Shown piece after piece: positions 39,656-48,539 of a stretch of DNA of 64,000 nt. Origin of the DNA: Azoarcus indigens (lineage in GTDB: Bacteria; Pseudomonadota; Gammaproteobacteria; Burkholderiales; Rhodocyclaceae). Position 1 is the first letter of the stretch. Each line of letters begins with the position of its first letter. A program made the position numbers and the translations under genes. The notes beneath the pieces were generated by a model that was not told the origin of the DNA, ran no database searches, and saw only the letters and a program-made list of their open reading frames with translations. The stretch spans positions 1 through 64,000 of the forward strand of contig NZ_SNVV01000007.1 of the NCBI RefSeq assembly GCF_004361735.1, written 5' to 3'.

Positions 39656-40486
39656 TCAGCCCTGGCGATGGGCGTTGATGGCGTCGCGGGTGGCCAGCGC
39701 GGCGCGGCGGGCGGCCTCGGCGTAGTCCTCGCCCTGGCTGGCGTAGAGGATGGCGCGGGAGGAACTGATCATCAGGCCGGTGCCGGCAGCGCTGCGGCCG
39801 GCCTTCACCGTGGCTTCGATGTCGCCGCCCTGCGCGCCTATGCCGGGTACCAGCAGCGGCATGTCGCCGGTCAGTTCGCGCACCCGGGCGATCTCGGCCG
39901 GGAAGGTGGCGCCCACCACCAGCGCGCAGTTGCCGCTGGCGTTCCAGTCCTCGGCCACCAGGCGGGCGACGCGTTCGAACAGGCGTTCCTCCCCGGCACC
40001 GCCGGCGACGTTGAGGAACTGCAGGTCGGAGCCGCCGGCGTTGGAGGTGCGGCACAGCAGGATCACGCCCTTGTCCGGGTAGGCGAAGTAGGGCTCGACC
40101 GAGTCGCGGCCCATATAGGGGCTGAGAGTGATGGCGTCCGCGCGGTAGCGCTCGAAGGCTTCGATGGCGTACTGCTCGGCGGTGCTGCCGATGTCGCCGC
40201 GCTTGGCGTCCAGGATCACCGGCACCGCCGGATGACGGCTGTGGATGTGGTCGATCAGCGCTTCCAGCTGCGCTTCCGCGCGCTGGGCGGCGAAGTAGGC
40301 GATCTGCGGCTTGAAGCAGCAGGCGAGGTCGGCGGTGGCGTCGACGATGCCGGTGCAGAACTCAAGGATCGCGTCCGGACGGCCCTTGAGGTGGGCGGGG
40401 AATCTGGCCGGATCGGGGTCGAGGCCGACGCAGAGCAGGCTGTCGTGCTGGCGCCAGGCGTCGGCGAGAGCGGTCATGAAATGCAT
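39656..40486 (-). CDS. pyrF: Orotidine 5'-phosphate decarboxylase, type 2
   Basis: PyrF makes UMP from OMP. The 276-residue protein belongs to the longer type 2 group: [13 protein letters not shown] at the N-terminus, the catalytic Lys-Asp motif [18 protein letters not shown], and the phosphate-binding [10 protein letters not shown]. It lies 8 bases upstream of ubiD and 39 bases downstream of ubiA, all on one strand, so ubiA-pyrF-ubiD may be one transcript. MTALADAW, 3 residues in, is an alternative start. Confidence 0.95.
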   Translation of the reverse strand: MHFMTALADAWRQHDSLLCVGLDPDPARFPAHLKGRPDAILEFCTGIVDATADLACCFKPQIAYFAAQRAEAQLEALIDHIHSRHPAVPVILDAKRGDIGSTAEQYAIEAFERYRADAITLSPYMGRDSVEPYFAYPDKGVILLCRTSNAGGSDLQFLNVAGGAGEERLFERVARLVAEDWNASGNCALVVGATFPAEIARVRELTGDMPLLVPGIGAQGGDIEATVKAGRSAAGTGLMISSSRAILYASQGEDYAEAARRAALATRDAINAHRQG

Positions 40487-40525
40487 GTGGGAGTCCTTGT
40501 GGGCCGGGCGCGGCGCCCGGCGGAT

Positions 40526-41398
40526 TCAGCCGAGGCGGCGCAGCAGGTCGTCCACCAGCAGGCCGAGGAAGATGGCGCCGCCCAGCCAGTTGTTGTGGCG
40601 GAAGGCCTTGAAGCAGGCCATGCGCTCGCGCCCGCGGATCAGGCGGTAGTGATAGAGGGCGATGCCGGCGGCGCCGGCGAGGCCGAGGAAGTAGGCCGGG
40701 CCGCGCGCCACCGCCACGCCGACGGCGGCGAGGATGGCGAGCGCGGCGGCATAGCACAGCATCACCGCGGCGACGTCGAAGCGGCCGAAGGTGATGGCCG
40801 AGGTCTTGATGCCGATCTTGAGGTCGTCGTTGCGGTCGACCATGGCGTATTCGGTGTCGTAGGCCACCGCCCAGAAGATGTTGGCCAGCAACATCGCCCA
40901 ACCCACCGCCGGCACCGTGCCCTGGATGGCGGCGAAGCCCATCGGGATGCCGAAGCCGAAGGCGATGCCGAGGTAGGCCTGCGGAATGGCGAGGAAGCGC
41001 TTGGTGAAGGGGTAGCTGGCGGCGAGGAACAGCGCCGGCAGCGACAGCCAGATCACCGCCGCGTCCAGCGGCAGGATCAGCAGGAAGGAGAGCAGCGCCA
41101 GCGCCGCCGCCAGCCACAGCGCCTCGCGGCCGCTGACCGCGCCGGTGGCGAGCGGCCGGTTGCGGGTGCGTTCCACATGGCCGTCGAAATCGCGGTCGGC
41201 GTAGTCGTTGATGACGCAACCGGCGGAGCGCATCAGCAGCGTGCCGAGGGCGAAGATCAGCAGGACGTGCAGCGGCGGCACGCCGTCGGCGGCGATCCAC
41301 AGCGCCCACAGCGTGGGCCACAGCAGCAGCAGCGTGCCGATCGGCTTGTCCAGCCGCATCAGGCGTGCGTAGTGGGGAAGGCGTTCGGCGAGCATCAT
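40526..41398 (-). CDS. ubiA: 4-hydroxybenzoate octaprenyltransferase
   Basis: UbiA attaches the polyprenyl chain to 4-hydroxybenzoate in the inner membrane. The 290-residue protein has about eight hydrophobic segments. The two Asp-rich, Mg-diphosphate-binding motifs are [21 protein letters not shown] near 110 and [21 protein letters not shown] near 190. The N-terminal [25 protein letters not shown] is typical of the family. Together with ubiD it supplies ubiquinone. The chain length of the prenyl donor cannot be read. Confidence 0.96.
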   Translation of the reverse strand: MMLAERLPHYARLMRLDKPIGTLLLLWPTLWALWIAADGVPPLHVLLIFALGTLLMRSAGCVINDYADRDFDGHVERTRNRPLATGAVSGREALWLAAALALLSFLLILPLDAAVIWLSLPALFLAASYPFTKRFLAIPQAYLGIAFGFGIPMGFAAIQGTVPAVGWAMLLANIFWAVAYDTEYAMVDRNDDLKIGIKTSAITFGRFDVAAVMLCYAAALAILAAVGVAVARGPAYFLGLAGAAGIALYHYRLIRGRERMACFKAFRHNNWLGGAIFLGLLVDDLLRRLG

Positions 41399-41507
41399 GG
41401 GGCAGGTCCGGGAAGGCGCGGGCCGGATGATACCGCGCGCACCGGCGCCGGGTCAGCGCCGGGCGTGCCGGCCGTGGGTGCCGGCATGGGCGCAACGCCG
41501 GCCCCGC

Positions 41508-43586
41508 TCAGGCGCGCAGCAGCGCCTCGCGGCCGCCCAGCCAGCGCGCCATCAGGCGATCGGCAACGACGGGTGCCTCGGTGAGCAGGCGTTCGGCCAG
41601 TTCGCGCGCAGCCTTGATCAGCTCGGCGTCGCGCTCCAGGTCGGCGTAGCGCAGCAGCGGCAGGCCGCTCTGGCGGGCGCCGACGAATTCACCGGGGCCG
41701 CGGATGCGCAAATCCTCGCGGGCGATGGCGAAGCCGTCGGTGTGCTCGTAGATCACCTTCAGCCGCGCGCGGCCGGTTTCCGACAGCGGCTGGGCGTAGA
41801 TCAGGATGCACACCGATTCGGCGCTGCCGCGGCCAACGCGGCCGCGCAGCTGGTGCAGCTGGGCGAGGCCGAAGCGCTCGGCGTGCTCTATCACCATCAG
41901 GCTGGCGTTGGGCACGTCCACCCCGACCTCGATTACCGTGGTGGCGACCAGCACCTGCAGCTCGCCAGCGGAGAAGGCCGCCATGGTGGCGGACTTCTCC
42001 GCCGGCTTGAGGCGGCCATGCACCAGGCCCACCTTCAGCTCCGGCAGCGCCGCCGCCAGCGCCTCGTAGGTTTCCACCGCGGTCTTCAGCTGCAACGCTT
42101 CGGACTCCTCGATCAGCGGACACACCCAGTAAGCCTGGCGCCCACCCTGGCAGGCGGCGCGCACCCGCTCCACCACCTCCTTGCGGCGGGCCTCGGACAC
42201 CAGCTTGGTGAGGATGGGCGTGCGCCCCGGCGGCAGCTCGTCCAGCACCGAGACGTCGAGGTCGGCGTAGTGGGTCATCGCCAGCGTGCGCGGGATGGGC
42301 GTGGCCGACATCATCAGCATGTGCGGATGCTGGCCGTGCTCGCCCTTGTCGCGCAGCGCCAGGCGCTGGCGCACGCCGAAGCGGTGCTGCTCGTCCACCA
42401 CCGCCAGCGCCAGCCGCGGCAGCGTCACCGGGTCTTCGATCAGCGCGTGGGTCCCGACCGCCAGCAGCAGCTCGCCGCTCTTCAAGCGCTCCAGCTCGGC
42501 CTCGCGCTCGCGCTTCTTGCGGCTGCCGGACAGCCAGGCTACCTCCAGCCCCAGCGGCGCCAGCCAGGCGGCGAGCTTGCGGTAGTGCTGCTCGGCGAGG
42601 ATCTCGGTGGGCGCCATCAGCACCGACTGCCAGCCGTTCTCCGCCGCCTGCAGCATGGCCAACGCGGCGACGATGGTCTTGCCGCTGCCGACGTCGCCCT
42701 GCAGCAGGCGCTGCATCGGATGAGCGCAGGCCAGATCGGCGGCGATCTCCGCCCCCGCCCGCGCCTGCGCGCCGGTGAGGGCGAAGGGCAGCGCCTCCAC
42801 CAGCGCCCGCGGCAGCCGGCCCCGCGGCGCCAGCGCGATGGCACCGCGGGCGCGGCGGGCGTTGTAAGCGCGGCGCAGCGACAGCTGCTGCACCAGCAAT
42901 TCCTCGAACTTGATCCGCCGCCAGCCGGGCGTCTCGCGGTTCTCCAGCGAATAGGCGTCCGCGTCCGGCGCCGGGTGGTGCAGGCTGCGGATGGCCTCGG
43001 CGAAACCGGGCAGATCCAGCTGCCGGCGTATCGGCTCCGGCAGCAGGTCGTCCAGCGGCACCGTCTTCAGCGCGCGGTCTATCAGCTTGCGCAGCGTCGC
43101 CTGGCCGACCCCGGCGGTGGTCGGGTAGACCGGCGTCAGCGCCTCCGGCAGGCCTTCGCCGGCAGCGACCGGCTTGACCCGCGGATGCACCATCTCGTCG
43201 CCGAAGAAGCCGCCGCGCACCTCGCCGAACAGCCGCACCCGGCTGCCGACGGTCAGCTGCTTCTGCTGCGAGGGGTAGAAGTTGAGCCAGCGCGCCACCA
43301 GCGAGCCGCTGGCATCGGCGATGCGCGCCACCAGTTGCCGGCGCGGCCGCAGCTGCACCTCGCAGGACAGCACCTCGCCCTCCACCTGGGCCGGGAAGCC
43401 GGCGCGGGCGACCTCGATGGCGGTCACCCGCGTCTCGTCCTCGTAGCGCAGCGGCAGGTGCAGCACCAGGTCGCGCATGCCATGGATGTCCAGCTTGGCC
43501 AGGCGGCCAGCCAGCTGCGGGTTCACGCCAGGCCAGCCGCGCGGCGCGGGCGTGAAGCTGGCGGTGGAAGGCGGGGACGCGGACAA
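41508..43586 (-). CDS. recG: ATP-dependent DNA helicase RecG
   Basis: RecG remodels stalled replication forks and Holliday junctions. The 692 residues agree with the family. An N-terminal wedge/OB domain (about 15-200) has RYEDETRVTAIEVARAG. The superfamily 2 helicase core has Walker A GDVGSGKTIVAALAML, the DEQH box LAVVDEQHRFGVRQR, MSATPIPRTLAM and the motif VI region QLHQLRGRVGRG. It lies between ubiA and ridA on the same strand with gaps above 100 bases on both sides. The first residues (MSASPPSTASFTPA) are not conserved, so the start could be slightly downstream. Confidence 0.96.
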   Translation of the reverse strand: MSASPPSTASFTPAPRGWPGVNPQLAGRLAKLDIHGMRDLVLHLPLRYEDETRVTAIEVARAGFPAQVEGEVLSCEVQLRPRRQLVARIADASGSLVARWLNFYPSQQKQLTVGSRVRLFGEVRGGFFGDEMVHPRVKPVAAGEGLPEALTPVYPTTAGVGQATLRKLIDRALKTVPLDDLLPEPIRRQLDLPGFAEAIRSLHHPAPDADAYSLENRETPGWRRIKFEELLVQQLSLRRAYNARRARGAIALAPRGRLPRALVEALPFALTGAQARAGAEIAADLACAHPMQRLLQGDVGSGKTIVAALAMLQAAENGWQSVLMAPTEILAEQHYRKLAAWLAPLGLEVAWLSGSRKKREREAELERLKSGELLLAVGTHALIEDPVTLPRLALAVVDEQHRFGVRQRLALRDKGEHGQHPHMLMMSATPIPRTLAMTHYADLDVSVLDELPPGRTPILTKLVSEARRKEVVERVRAACQGGRQAYWVCPLIEESEALQLKTAVETYEALAAALPELKVGLVHGRLKPAEKSATMAAFSAGELQVLVATTVIEVGVDVPNASLMVIEHAERFGLAQLHQLRGRVGRGSAESVCILIYAQPLSETGRARLKVIYEHTDGFAIAREDLRIRGPGEFVGARQSGLPLLRYADLERDAELIKAARELAERLLTEAPVVADRLMARWLGGREALLRA

Positions 43587-43724
43587 AGGGCAGACGGGCT
43601 CTGGGAGCGGGACGCCTCAGGGCGTGCCGCTGGCTGGAGAGAGGAGGAAAAAGCGTGCGGCGGAAGAACACATCCGCCGCCTGCCCCATCCCCTGCTGCG
43701 GACGGGCCGGCGGCGGAGAGAAGC

Positions 43725-44105
43725 TCAGCCCAGCACCAGCACCGCGTCGGCTTCCACCACCGCGCCCTTGGGCAACTCCTTGACGCCGACCGCGGCGCGC
43801 GCCGGATAGGGCTCGGCGAAGTAGCGCGCCATGATCTCGTTCACCTTGGCGAAGTTGCCCAGGTCGGTCAGGTAGATGTTGAGCTTGACCGCATCCGCCA
43901 GGCTGCCGCCGGCGGCTTCGGCCACCGCGCGCAGGTTCTCGAACACCTGCACCGTCTGCGCCTCGAAGCCGTCGGCCAGCTGCATGCTGGCGGGGTCCAG
44001 GCCGATCTGGCCGGACAGGTAGACCGTGTTGCCGGCCTTCACCGCCTGGGAGTAGGTGCCGATGGCGGCGGGCGCCTTGGGGGTGGAGACGATGCTGCGG
44101 CTCAT
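43725..44105 (-). CDS. ridA: Reactive intermediate/imine deaminase RidA
   Basis: RidA hydrolyses reactive enamine/imine intermediates released by PLP enzymes such as threonine dehydratase. The 126-residue trimeric YjgF-fold protein has [21 protein letters not shown], the signature [19 protein letters not shown] with the catalytic Arg before AAV, and the final Glu-x-Asp strand [16 protein letters not shown] lies before the start. It is divergent from the TPR gene. A TAAAAT on the minus strand (44142-44147) may be its -10. Confidence 0.95.
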   Translation of the reverse strand: MSRSIVSTPKAPAAIGTYSQAVKAGNTVYLSGQIGLDPASMQLADGFEAQTVQVFENLRAVAEAAGGSLADAVKLNIYLTDLGNFAKVNEIMARYFAEPYPARAAVGVKELPKGAVVEADAVLVLG

Positions 44106-44172
44106 GGGATCATCCTTTTCGTATGAGGGGCGTAAGCCGCCATTTTAAACCTGCATGGGAGCGCAGCCGGCC

Positions 44173-44508
44173 ATGACGCCAGAGATGATCGTCAACCTGG
44201 AGAAACTGCTGGACGGCCCGCGCGACAACGCCATGCTGCGTTTCTCGCTGGGCAACGCCTGGCTGGCCGGCGATCCGGCCCGCGCCGCCGGCTACTTCCG
44301 CGACGCGGTGACGCGCGACCCGGCCTACTCCGCCGCCTGGAAAGGCCTGGGCAAGGCCCTGGCCGCCAGCGGCGACGCGGCCGCCGCGCTGCAGGCATAT
44401 CGCGAAGGCATCACCGTCGCCGAGAAGCGCGGCGACCTGCAGGCGGCCAAGGAGATGAAGGTGTTCGCGCGCCGGCTGGAGAAGCAGCTGGAGACGCCGC
44501 CGGAGTGA
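44173..44508 (+). CDS. Small tetratricopeptide-repeat protein
   Basis: An all-helical protein of about 111 residues with two to three TPR units: NAMLRFSLGNAWLAGDPARAAGYFRDAVTRDPAYSAAW, then KGLGKALAASGDAAAALQAYREGITVAEKRGD. TPRs mediate protein-protein contacts; the partner is unknown. Two ATGs are possible (44155 and 44173). GGAG at 44157-44160 can only serve the second, so I use 44173 although the spacing is long. It has no signal peptide, so it is cytoplasmic. Confidence 0.75.
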   Translation: MTPEMIVNLEKLLDGPRDNAMLRFSLGNAWLAGDPARAAGYFRDAVTRDPAYSAAWKGLGKALAASGDAAAALQAYREGITVAEKRGDLQAAKEMKVFARRLEKQLETPPE

Positions 44509-44609
44509 GCGGCCCGCGCCGCGGCAACCAGGCGCACGACGGCTGACACCCGCACCCGTCGCCCGCAGGACACGCCGCCGCGCCAGGCGACTTGCGGAAA
44601 GCGCCCGCC

Positions 44610-45050
44610 TCAGCCCTGGGCGCGCAGCACGATGTCGCAGCCCAGGCGGTTGATCACCTTCTGCAGGCCGCGCCTGGCGTTGAGGTTGAACACCAGCGGC
44701 GCCATGAAGTTGGCGCGCAGACCGGCGGTGGCCGGCGAGCCATTGGCGTCTTCCTTGCGGATGATGATGGCGACCAGCGCGTCTTCCGGCCGCTTGAGCT
44801 GCAGCAATTCCACCTCTTCGTCGCTGAGCTGGAACTCGTAGGTGACGCCCAGCAACTCCGGGCCGGTGATGGAAAAGGCCACGTCGCGCTCATCCACGCT
44901 CTGCAGCAGGAACACGCCGGCGGCGCTGCCCGCCTCGTGCATCACCACGAAACGGTGGCAGCCCTCGAAGCCGGGCAACCCCGCCGGAAACTCGATCACC
45001 TTGTCGTCAGCGATTTCCGCAGTACCGAATACCGGGCTTTCTATCTTCAT
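44610..45050 (-). CDS. fliW: Flagellar assembly factor FliW
   Basis: FliW binds flagellin and, in other bacteria, the RNA-binding regulator CsrA, coupling flagellin supply to translation. The 146-residue beta-barrel protein starts MKIESPVFGTAEIADDKVIEFPAGLPGFE, a clear FliW N-terminus, and contains FVVMHEAGSAAGVFLLQSVDE and later APLVFNLNARRGLQKVI. The ATG at 45050 is chosen on family length (longer frame to 45092 available). No flagellar structural gene or csrA lies in the window, so fliW is separated from its partners here. Confidence 0.88.
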   Translation of the reverse strand: MKIESPVFGTAEIADDKVIEFPAGLPGFEGCHRFVVMHEAGSAAGVFLLQSVDERDVAFSITGPELLGVTYEFQLSDEEVELLQLKRPEDALVAIIIRKEDANGSPATAGLRANFMAPLVFNLNARRGLQKVINRLGCDIVLRAQG

Positions 45051-45147
45051 CCTTGTTCTCCCGCGACGATGCGCTTCATCCAACCCGGCCACCAGCTGCG
45101 GCGGCCCCTATGCCCGGCCTTGCGGCGCCGGACGCCTCCTGATGCGT

Positions 45148-45768
45148 CTACTTTGCCGGACGGCCGGAGTTCCCGCCGCCCTTGGGCGGCACGATCACGC
45201 CCGGGCCATGGCCTTCGCGCCGCGCCGCCGCCTGCGCGGCCTCCGCCGCGCGGCGATCCTTGTACGGGCCGAGCACCACCCGGGTTTCCACCCGCGCCGG
45301 CAGGCCGCGCCGGGCCAGCTCCTGGCGCAACGCGTCGGCATTGGCGGCGTCGCCGAACACGCCCAGTTGAACCTGGAAGCCATCCGGCAGCGGCGCGGCC
45401 GGCTTGGCAGGCGTACGCGCCACGGCGGCGGCCGGTGCGGGCGCGGGTGGCGGAGCCGGCTGCGTGTGCGCTGCGGGCGGTTCGAGCAATGCACCGCCCG
45501 GCGCCGCCGCAGGAGCGCCGGCCACCACCGCTGCCACCGGCGGCGCTTCGACGTCGATCGCCGGGGCCTGCGCCGGCGAGGCCGGCCCTTCGCCCCCGGC
45601 AGGCGGCGCATTCGCCGCTTCCGCGGCGGCAGGCTTTTCCACCACTTTCGGCGGCACCCGGGGCCTGCCATCCTCGACCACCAGCAGGCCGACGAAAAGC
45701 AGCATCGCCAGGCCAACGGCCGCCCCTGCGCGGATCAGGGCCTGCTTGCGTTCGGGCGCCATGCTCAT
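45148..45768 (-). CDS. SPOR-domain membrane protein
   Basis: A 206-residue protein with one membrane segment at about 13-31 (AGAAVGLAMLLFVGLLVVE). A long Pro/Ala-rich periplasmic linker (about 40-125) follows. The C-terminal SPOR domain (about 127-195) has FQVQLGVFGDAANADALRQEL, then LPARVETRVVLGPYKDRRAAEAA. SPOR domains bind denuded septal peptidoglycan, so this is a candidate cell-division or cell-wall protein. It overlaps the preceding gene by 4 bases. The linker is unusually rich in Ala and Pro. Confidence 0.82.
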   Translation of the reverse strand: MSMAPERKQALIRAGAAVGLAMLLFVGLLVVEDGRPRVPPKVVEKPAAAEAANAPPAGGEGPASPAQAPAIDVEAPPVAAVVAGAPAAAPGGALLEPPAAHTQPAPPPAPAPAAAVARTPAKPAAPLPDGFQVQLGVFGDAANADALRQELARRGLPARVETRVVLGPYKDRRAAEAAQAAARREGHGPGVIVPPKGGGNSGRPAK

Positions 45769-46343
45769 CGCTGTGCGTCTTCCCCGCGCGCCGCCAGCGA
45801 GCGCACCAGCTCGGCCTCGGCCACGCTGATGTCGCAGCGTTCGGCGATCAGTTCGGCCGGCAGGCCGCGGCGGGCGAATACCAGCGCCTCGGTGTATTGC
45901 GGCGCGCCGGCGGGCGTAGCGGCAGCGCTTTCGAGTTGCTCGCGCAGCAGGCGCACGCTTTCATGCAGGCCGCCGATTTCACCCTGCTGCACCTCCAGGG
46001 CGGCACGCAGGCCGGCGACTTCGCGGCGCATGCGCTGCAGTTCGAGTTCCAGCTGGAAGGCATCCGGCCCTGCGGGTGCGGACGCGGCGGCAGTTGGGGG
46101 GGCCGGTGCGGCGGGGGGTATGCCGGTGGCGGCCGGTGGCGGCAGCGGGCGGGCGACGGGAGCGTAGTCGAAACCCTCCTCGTCGTCCTCGCCGTCCTCG
46201 CCGCCCTCCTCAGCCGGCGCTTCCCGGCGGGCCGGGCGCAAACTCTCCTGCGCCCGCCGGCGGCCTGCGGCCAGGGCACGCAGCAGCTGCCAGGCGCCGT
46301 ACAGCAGCAGGATCGCGATGCCTACCCACAGTAGTTCGCGCAT
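45765..46343 (-). CDS. DUF2802 membrane-anchored coiled-coil protein
   Basis: A 192-residue protein with an N-terminal membrane anchor (ELLWVGIAILLLYGAWQLL), an acidic Pro-rich spacer, and a coiled coil at about 95-140 (LELELQRMRREVAGLRAALEVQQGEIGGLHESVRLLREQLE). The C-terminal DUF2802-like region contains YTEALVFARRGLPAELIAERCDISVAEAELVRSLA. DUF2802 proteins are often encoded near flagellar genes; fliW lies 0.7 kb downstream, which fits. No enzymatic motif is seen. It starts 15 bases after the metY stop and overlaps the SPOR gene by 4 bases. Confidence 0.72.
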   Translation of the reverse strand: MRELLWVGIAILLLYGAWQLLRALAAGRRRAQESLRPARREAPAEEGGEDGEDDEEGFDYAPVARPLPPPAATGIPPAAPAPPTAAASAPAGPDAFQLELELQRMRREVAGLRAALEVQQGEIGGLHESVRLLREQLESAAATPAGAPQYTEALVFARRGLPAELIAERCDISVAEAELVRSLAARGEDAQR

Positions 46344-46358
46344 GCCCGCCGCCCCGCC

Positions 46359-47645
46359 TCAGCCTGCCGCTTTCGACAGCGCCTGGTCGAGATCCCACAG
46401 GATGTCGTCCAGGGTTTCGATGCCCACCGACAGGCGCACCATGTCTGGCGGCACGCCGGCCGCGCGCTGTTCCTCTTCGGACAGCTGGCGGTGGGTGGTG
46501 GAAGCCGGGTGGATCACCAGCGTCTTGGCGTCGCCGACGTTGGCCAGGTGGCTGATCATCTGCAGCGCCTCGATGAAGCGCTCGCCGGCAGCCTGGCCGC
46601 CGCGGATGCCGAAGGACAGGATGCCGCCGGCGCCCTTGGGCAGGTAGCGCCTGGCCAGGGCGTAGTCCGGGCTGGATTCCAGGCCGGGGTAGCTGACCCA
46701 GTCCACCGCCGCATGGTTGGCGAGGAAGTCCGCCACGCCGCGGGCGTTCTCGACATGGCGATCCATGCGCACGTGCAGGGTTTCCAACCCTTGCAGCAGC
46801 ATGAAGGCGTTGAAGGGCGACAGCGCCTGGCCGAAGGTGCGCAGGGTTTCCATGCGCGCCTTCATGGTGAAGCCGAAGTCGCCGAAGGTCTCGTAGAAGC
46901 GCACGCCGTGGTAGCCGGCGGAGGGCTCCACCATGTGCGGGAAGCGGCCGTTGTCCCAGGGGAAGCGGCCGGACTCCACCAGCACGCCGCCCAGCGTGGT
47001 GCCGTGGCCGCCGATGTACTTGGTGGCGGAGTGGATGACGATGTCGGCGCCATGCTCCATCGGCCGGCACAGGTAGGGCGAGGCCAGGGTGCTGTCGATG
47101 ACCAGCGGCACGCCCGCTTCGCGGGTGATGGCGGCCACCGCTTCCAGGTCGAACACGTTGAGGCCGGGGTTGCCGATGATTTCGCCATAGACCGCGCGGG
47201 TGCGGTCGTTGATGGCGGCGCGGAAGTTCTCCGGGTCGGAGGGATCGACGAACACGGTCTCGATGCCCAGCCGGCGCAGGCTTACATCCAGCTGGGAGTA
47301 GCTGCCGCCGTACAGGGTGCGGGCGGCGACGATGCGGTCGCCGGCGGCGGCCAGGGTCAGCAGCGCGGTCATCTGCGCCGCCAGGCCGGAGGACACGGCC
47401 AGCGCGGCGCGGCCGCCTTCCAGCGCCGCCATGCGCTCCTCGAACACCGATACCGTCGGGTTGGCGAGGCGGGAATAGACGTTGCCGAAGGTCTGCAGAT
47501 TGAACAGCGAGGCAGCGTGCTCGGCCGAATCGAAGACGTAGGAGGTCGTCTGGTAGATGGGCACTGCGCGGGCGCCGGTGGCGGCATCCGGCTGCTGGCC
47601 GGCGTGGAGGCAGAGCGATTCGATGCCGAAGCGGTGATCAGGCAT
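46359..47645 (-). CDS. metY: O-acetylhomoserine sulfhydrylase / aminocarboxypropyltransferase (MetY-type)
   Basis: MetY makes homocysteine from O-acetylhomoserine and sulfide with pyridoxal phosphate. The 428-residue length is typical of MetY and above that of MetB/MetZ. It shows GIESLCLHAGQQPDAATGARAVPIYQTTSYVF, NVYSRLANPTVSVFEERMAALE, and the PLP-binding Lys in IHSATKYIGGHGTTLGG. The start ATG 47645 fits the conserved N-terminus, and the frame extension beyond it reads against ydcF. It is divergent from the YdcF-like gene with about 73 bases between the two starts. Confidence 0.93.
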   Translation of the reverse strand: MPDHRFGIESLCLHAGQQPDAATGARAVPIYQTTSYVFDSAEHAASLFNLQTFGNVYSRLANPTVSVFEERMAALEGGRAALAVSSGLAAQMTALLTLAAAGDRIVAARTLYGGSYSQLDVSLRRLGIETVFVDPSDPENFRAAINDRTRAVYGEIIGNPGLNVFDLEAVAAITREAGVPLVIDSTLASPYLCRPMEHGADIVIHSATKYIGGHGTTLGGVLVESGRFPWDNGRFPHMVEPSAGYHGVRFYETFGDFGFTMKARMETLRTFGQALSPFNAFMLLQGLETLHVRMDRHVENARGVADFLANHAAVDWVSYPGLESSPDYALARRYLPKGAGGILSFGIRGGQAAGERFIEALQMISHLANVGDAKTLVIHPASTTHRQLSEEEQRAAGVPPDMVRLSVGIETLDDILWDLDQALSKAAG

Positions 47646-47718
47646 GAGCGGGGCCGGCGTGGCGGTCAGGAAGATTCGCCGGATAATACTGGCCCCTCCC
47701 ACCCGCCGCCAAATACGG

Positions 47719-48489
47719 ATGGATTTCGACCTCCCCCTGCTGCTGTTCTGGCTGAAGAAGCTGGCTTCCGTCCTGCTGCTGCCGCCGCTGCTGCCGCTGC
47801 TGCCCATCGCCCTCGGCCTGCTGCTGCTCCGCCGCCGCCGTCGCCTGGGGCTGACGCTGGCCTGGGGCGGCCTGCTGCTGGCGCTGCTGCTGGTCACGCC
47901 CGGCCCGGTCAACCGCCTGCTGACGCCGCTGGAACCGCCGCCGCTGGAGATGGCCGCCATCGGTGATGCCGGCGCCATCGTGGTGCTGGCCGCCGGCAAG
48001 CGCCAGAACGCGCCGGAATACGGCGGCGAGACCATCAACCGGTTGTCGCTGGAACGGCTGCGCTACGGCGCCCGGCTGGCGCGGGAGACCGGCCTGCCGC
48101 TGCTGGTGACCGGCGGCGCGCCCACTGGCGGCCTCGCGGAAGCGGACCTGATGGCCGCCAGCCTGCAGCAGGATTTCGGCCTCGCGCCCCGCTGGGTGGA
48201 GAACGCCTCGCGCGACACCCGCCAGAATGCCGAACTCTCCGCCGCGCTGCTGCGGGAGGCCGGCATCCACAAGGTATTGCTGGTGACTCACGCCGCCCAC
48301 ATGCGCCGCGCCCAGGAGGCCTTCGAGGCCGCCGGGCTGGACGTGGTGGCGGCGCCCACCGCCTGGCTGGGGCAGGCGGTGGAGGGCGCAGAGGACAGAC
48401 TGCACCTGCCCAGCGCCTCCGCCGCCTACGCCGGCTGGTTCGCACTGCACGAGTGGCTGGGGCTGCTCGCCTACCGGCTGTCGCGCTAA
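47719..48489 (+). CDS. YdcF/DUF218-family membrane protein (ElyC-like)
   Basis: A 256-residue protein. The first 70 residues hold two hydrophobic segments separated by an Arg-rich loop (LLLRRRRRLGLTL). The DUF218 domain follows (about 85-235): IVVLAAGKRQNAPEYGGETINRLSLERLRYGA, LPLLVTGG, WVENASRDTRQNAELSAALL and KVLLVTHAAHMRRAQEAFEAAG. ElyC/YdcF-like proteins are linked to envelope biogenesis and undecaprenyl-phosphate metabolism, but the activity is not established. The start at 47719 gives a proper membrane N-terminus; the open frame further upstream lies across metY. Confidence 0.85.
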   Translation: MDFDLPLLLFWLKKLASVLLLPPLLPLLPIALGLLLLRRRRRLGLTLAWGGLLLALLLVTPGPVNRLLTPLEPPPLEMAAIGDAGAIVVLAAGKRQNAPEYGGETINRLSLERLRYGARLARETGLPLLVTGGAPTGGLAEADLMAASLQQDFGLAPRWVENASRDTRQNAELSAALLREAGIHKVLLVTHAAHMRRAQEAFEAAGLDVVAAPTAWLGQAVEGAEDRLHLPSASAAYAGWFALHEWLGLLAYRLSR

Positions 48490-48539
48490 GGGGCGAAAGG
48501 TGGCAGCGGGCGCCTGCTGCCGCGGCTCAGCCACCCGGT

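Noticed and set aside
41397-44126. 909-codon frame on the plus strand across recG and ridA
   Set aside because: Shadow frame; it spans two conserved minus-strand genes and the gap between them and encodes no known fold.
48490-48539. GGCAGC/GCTGCC stem between the YdcF-like and PaaG-like genes as a terminator
   Set aside because: Short stem without any T-tract.
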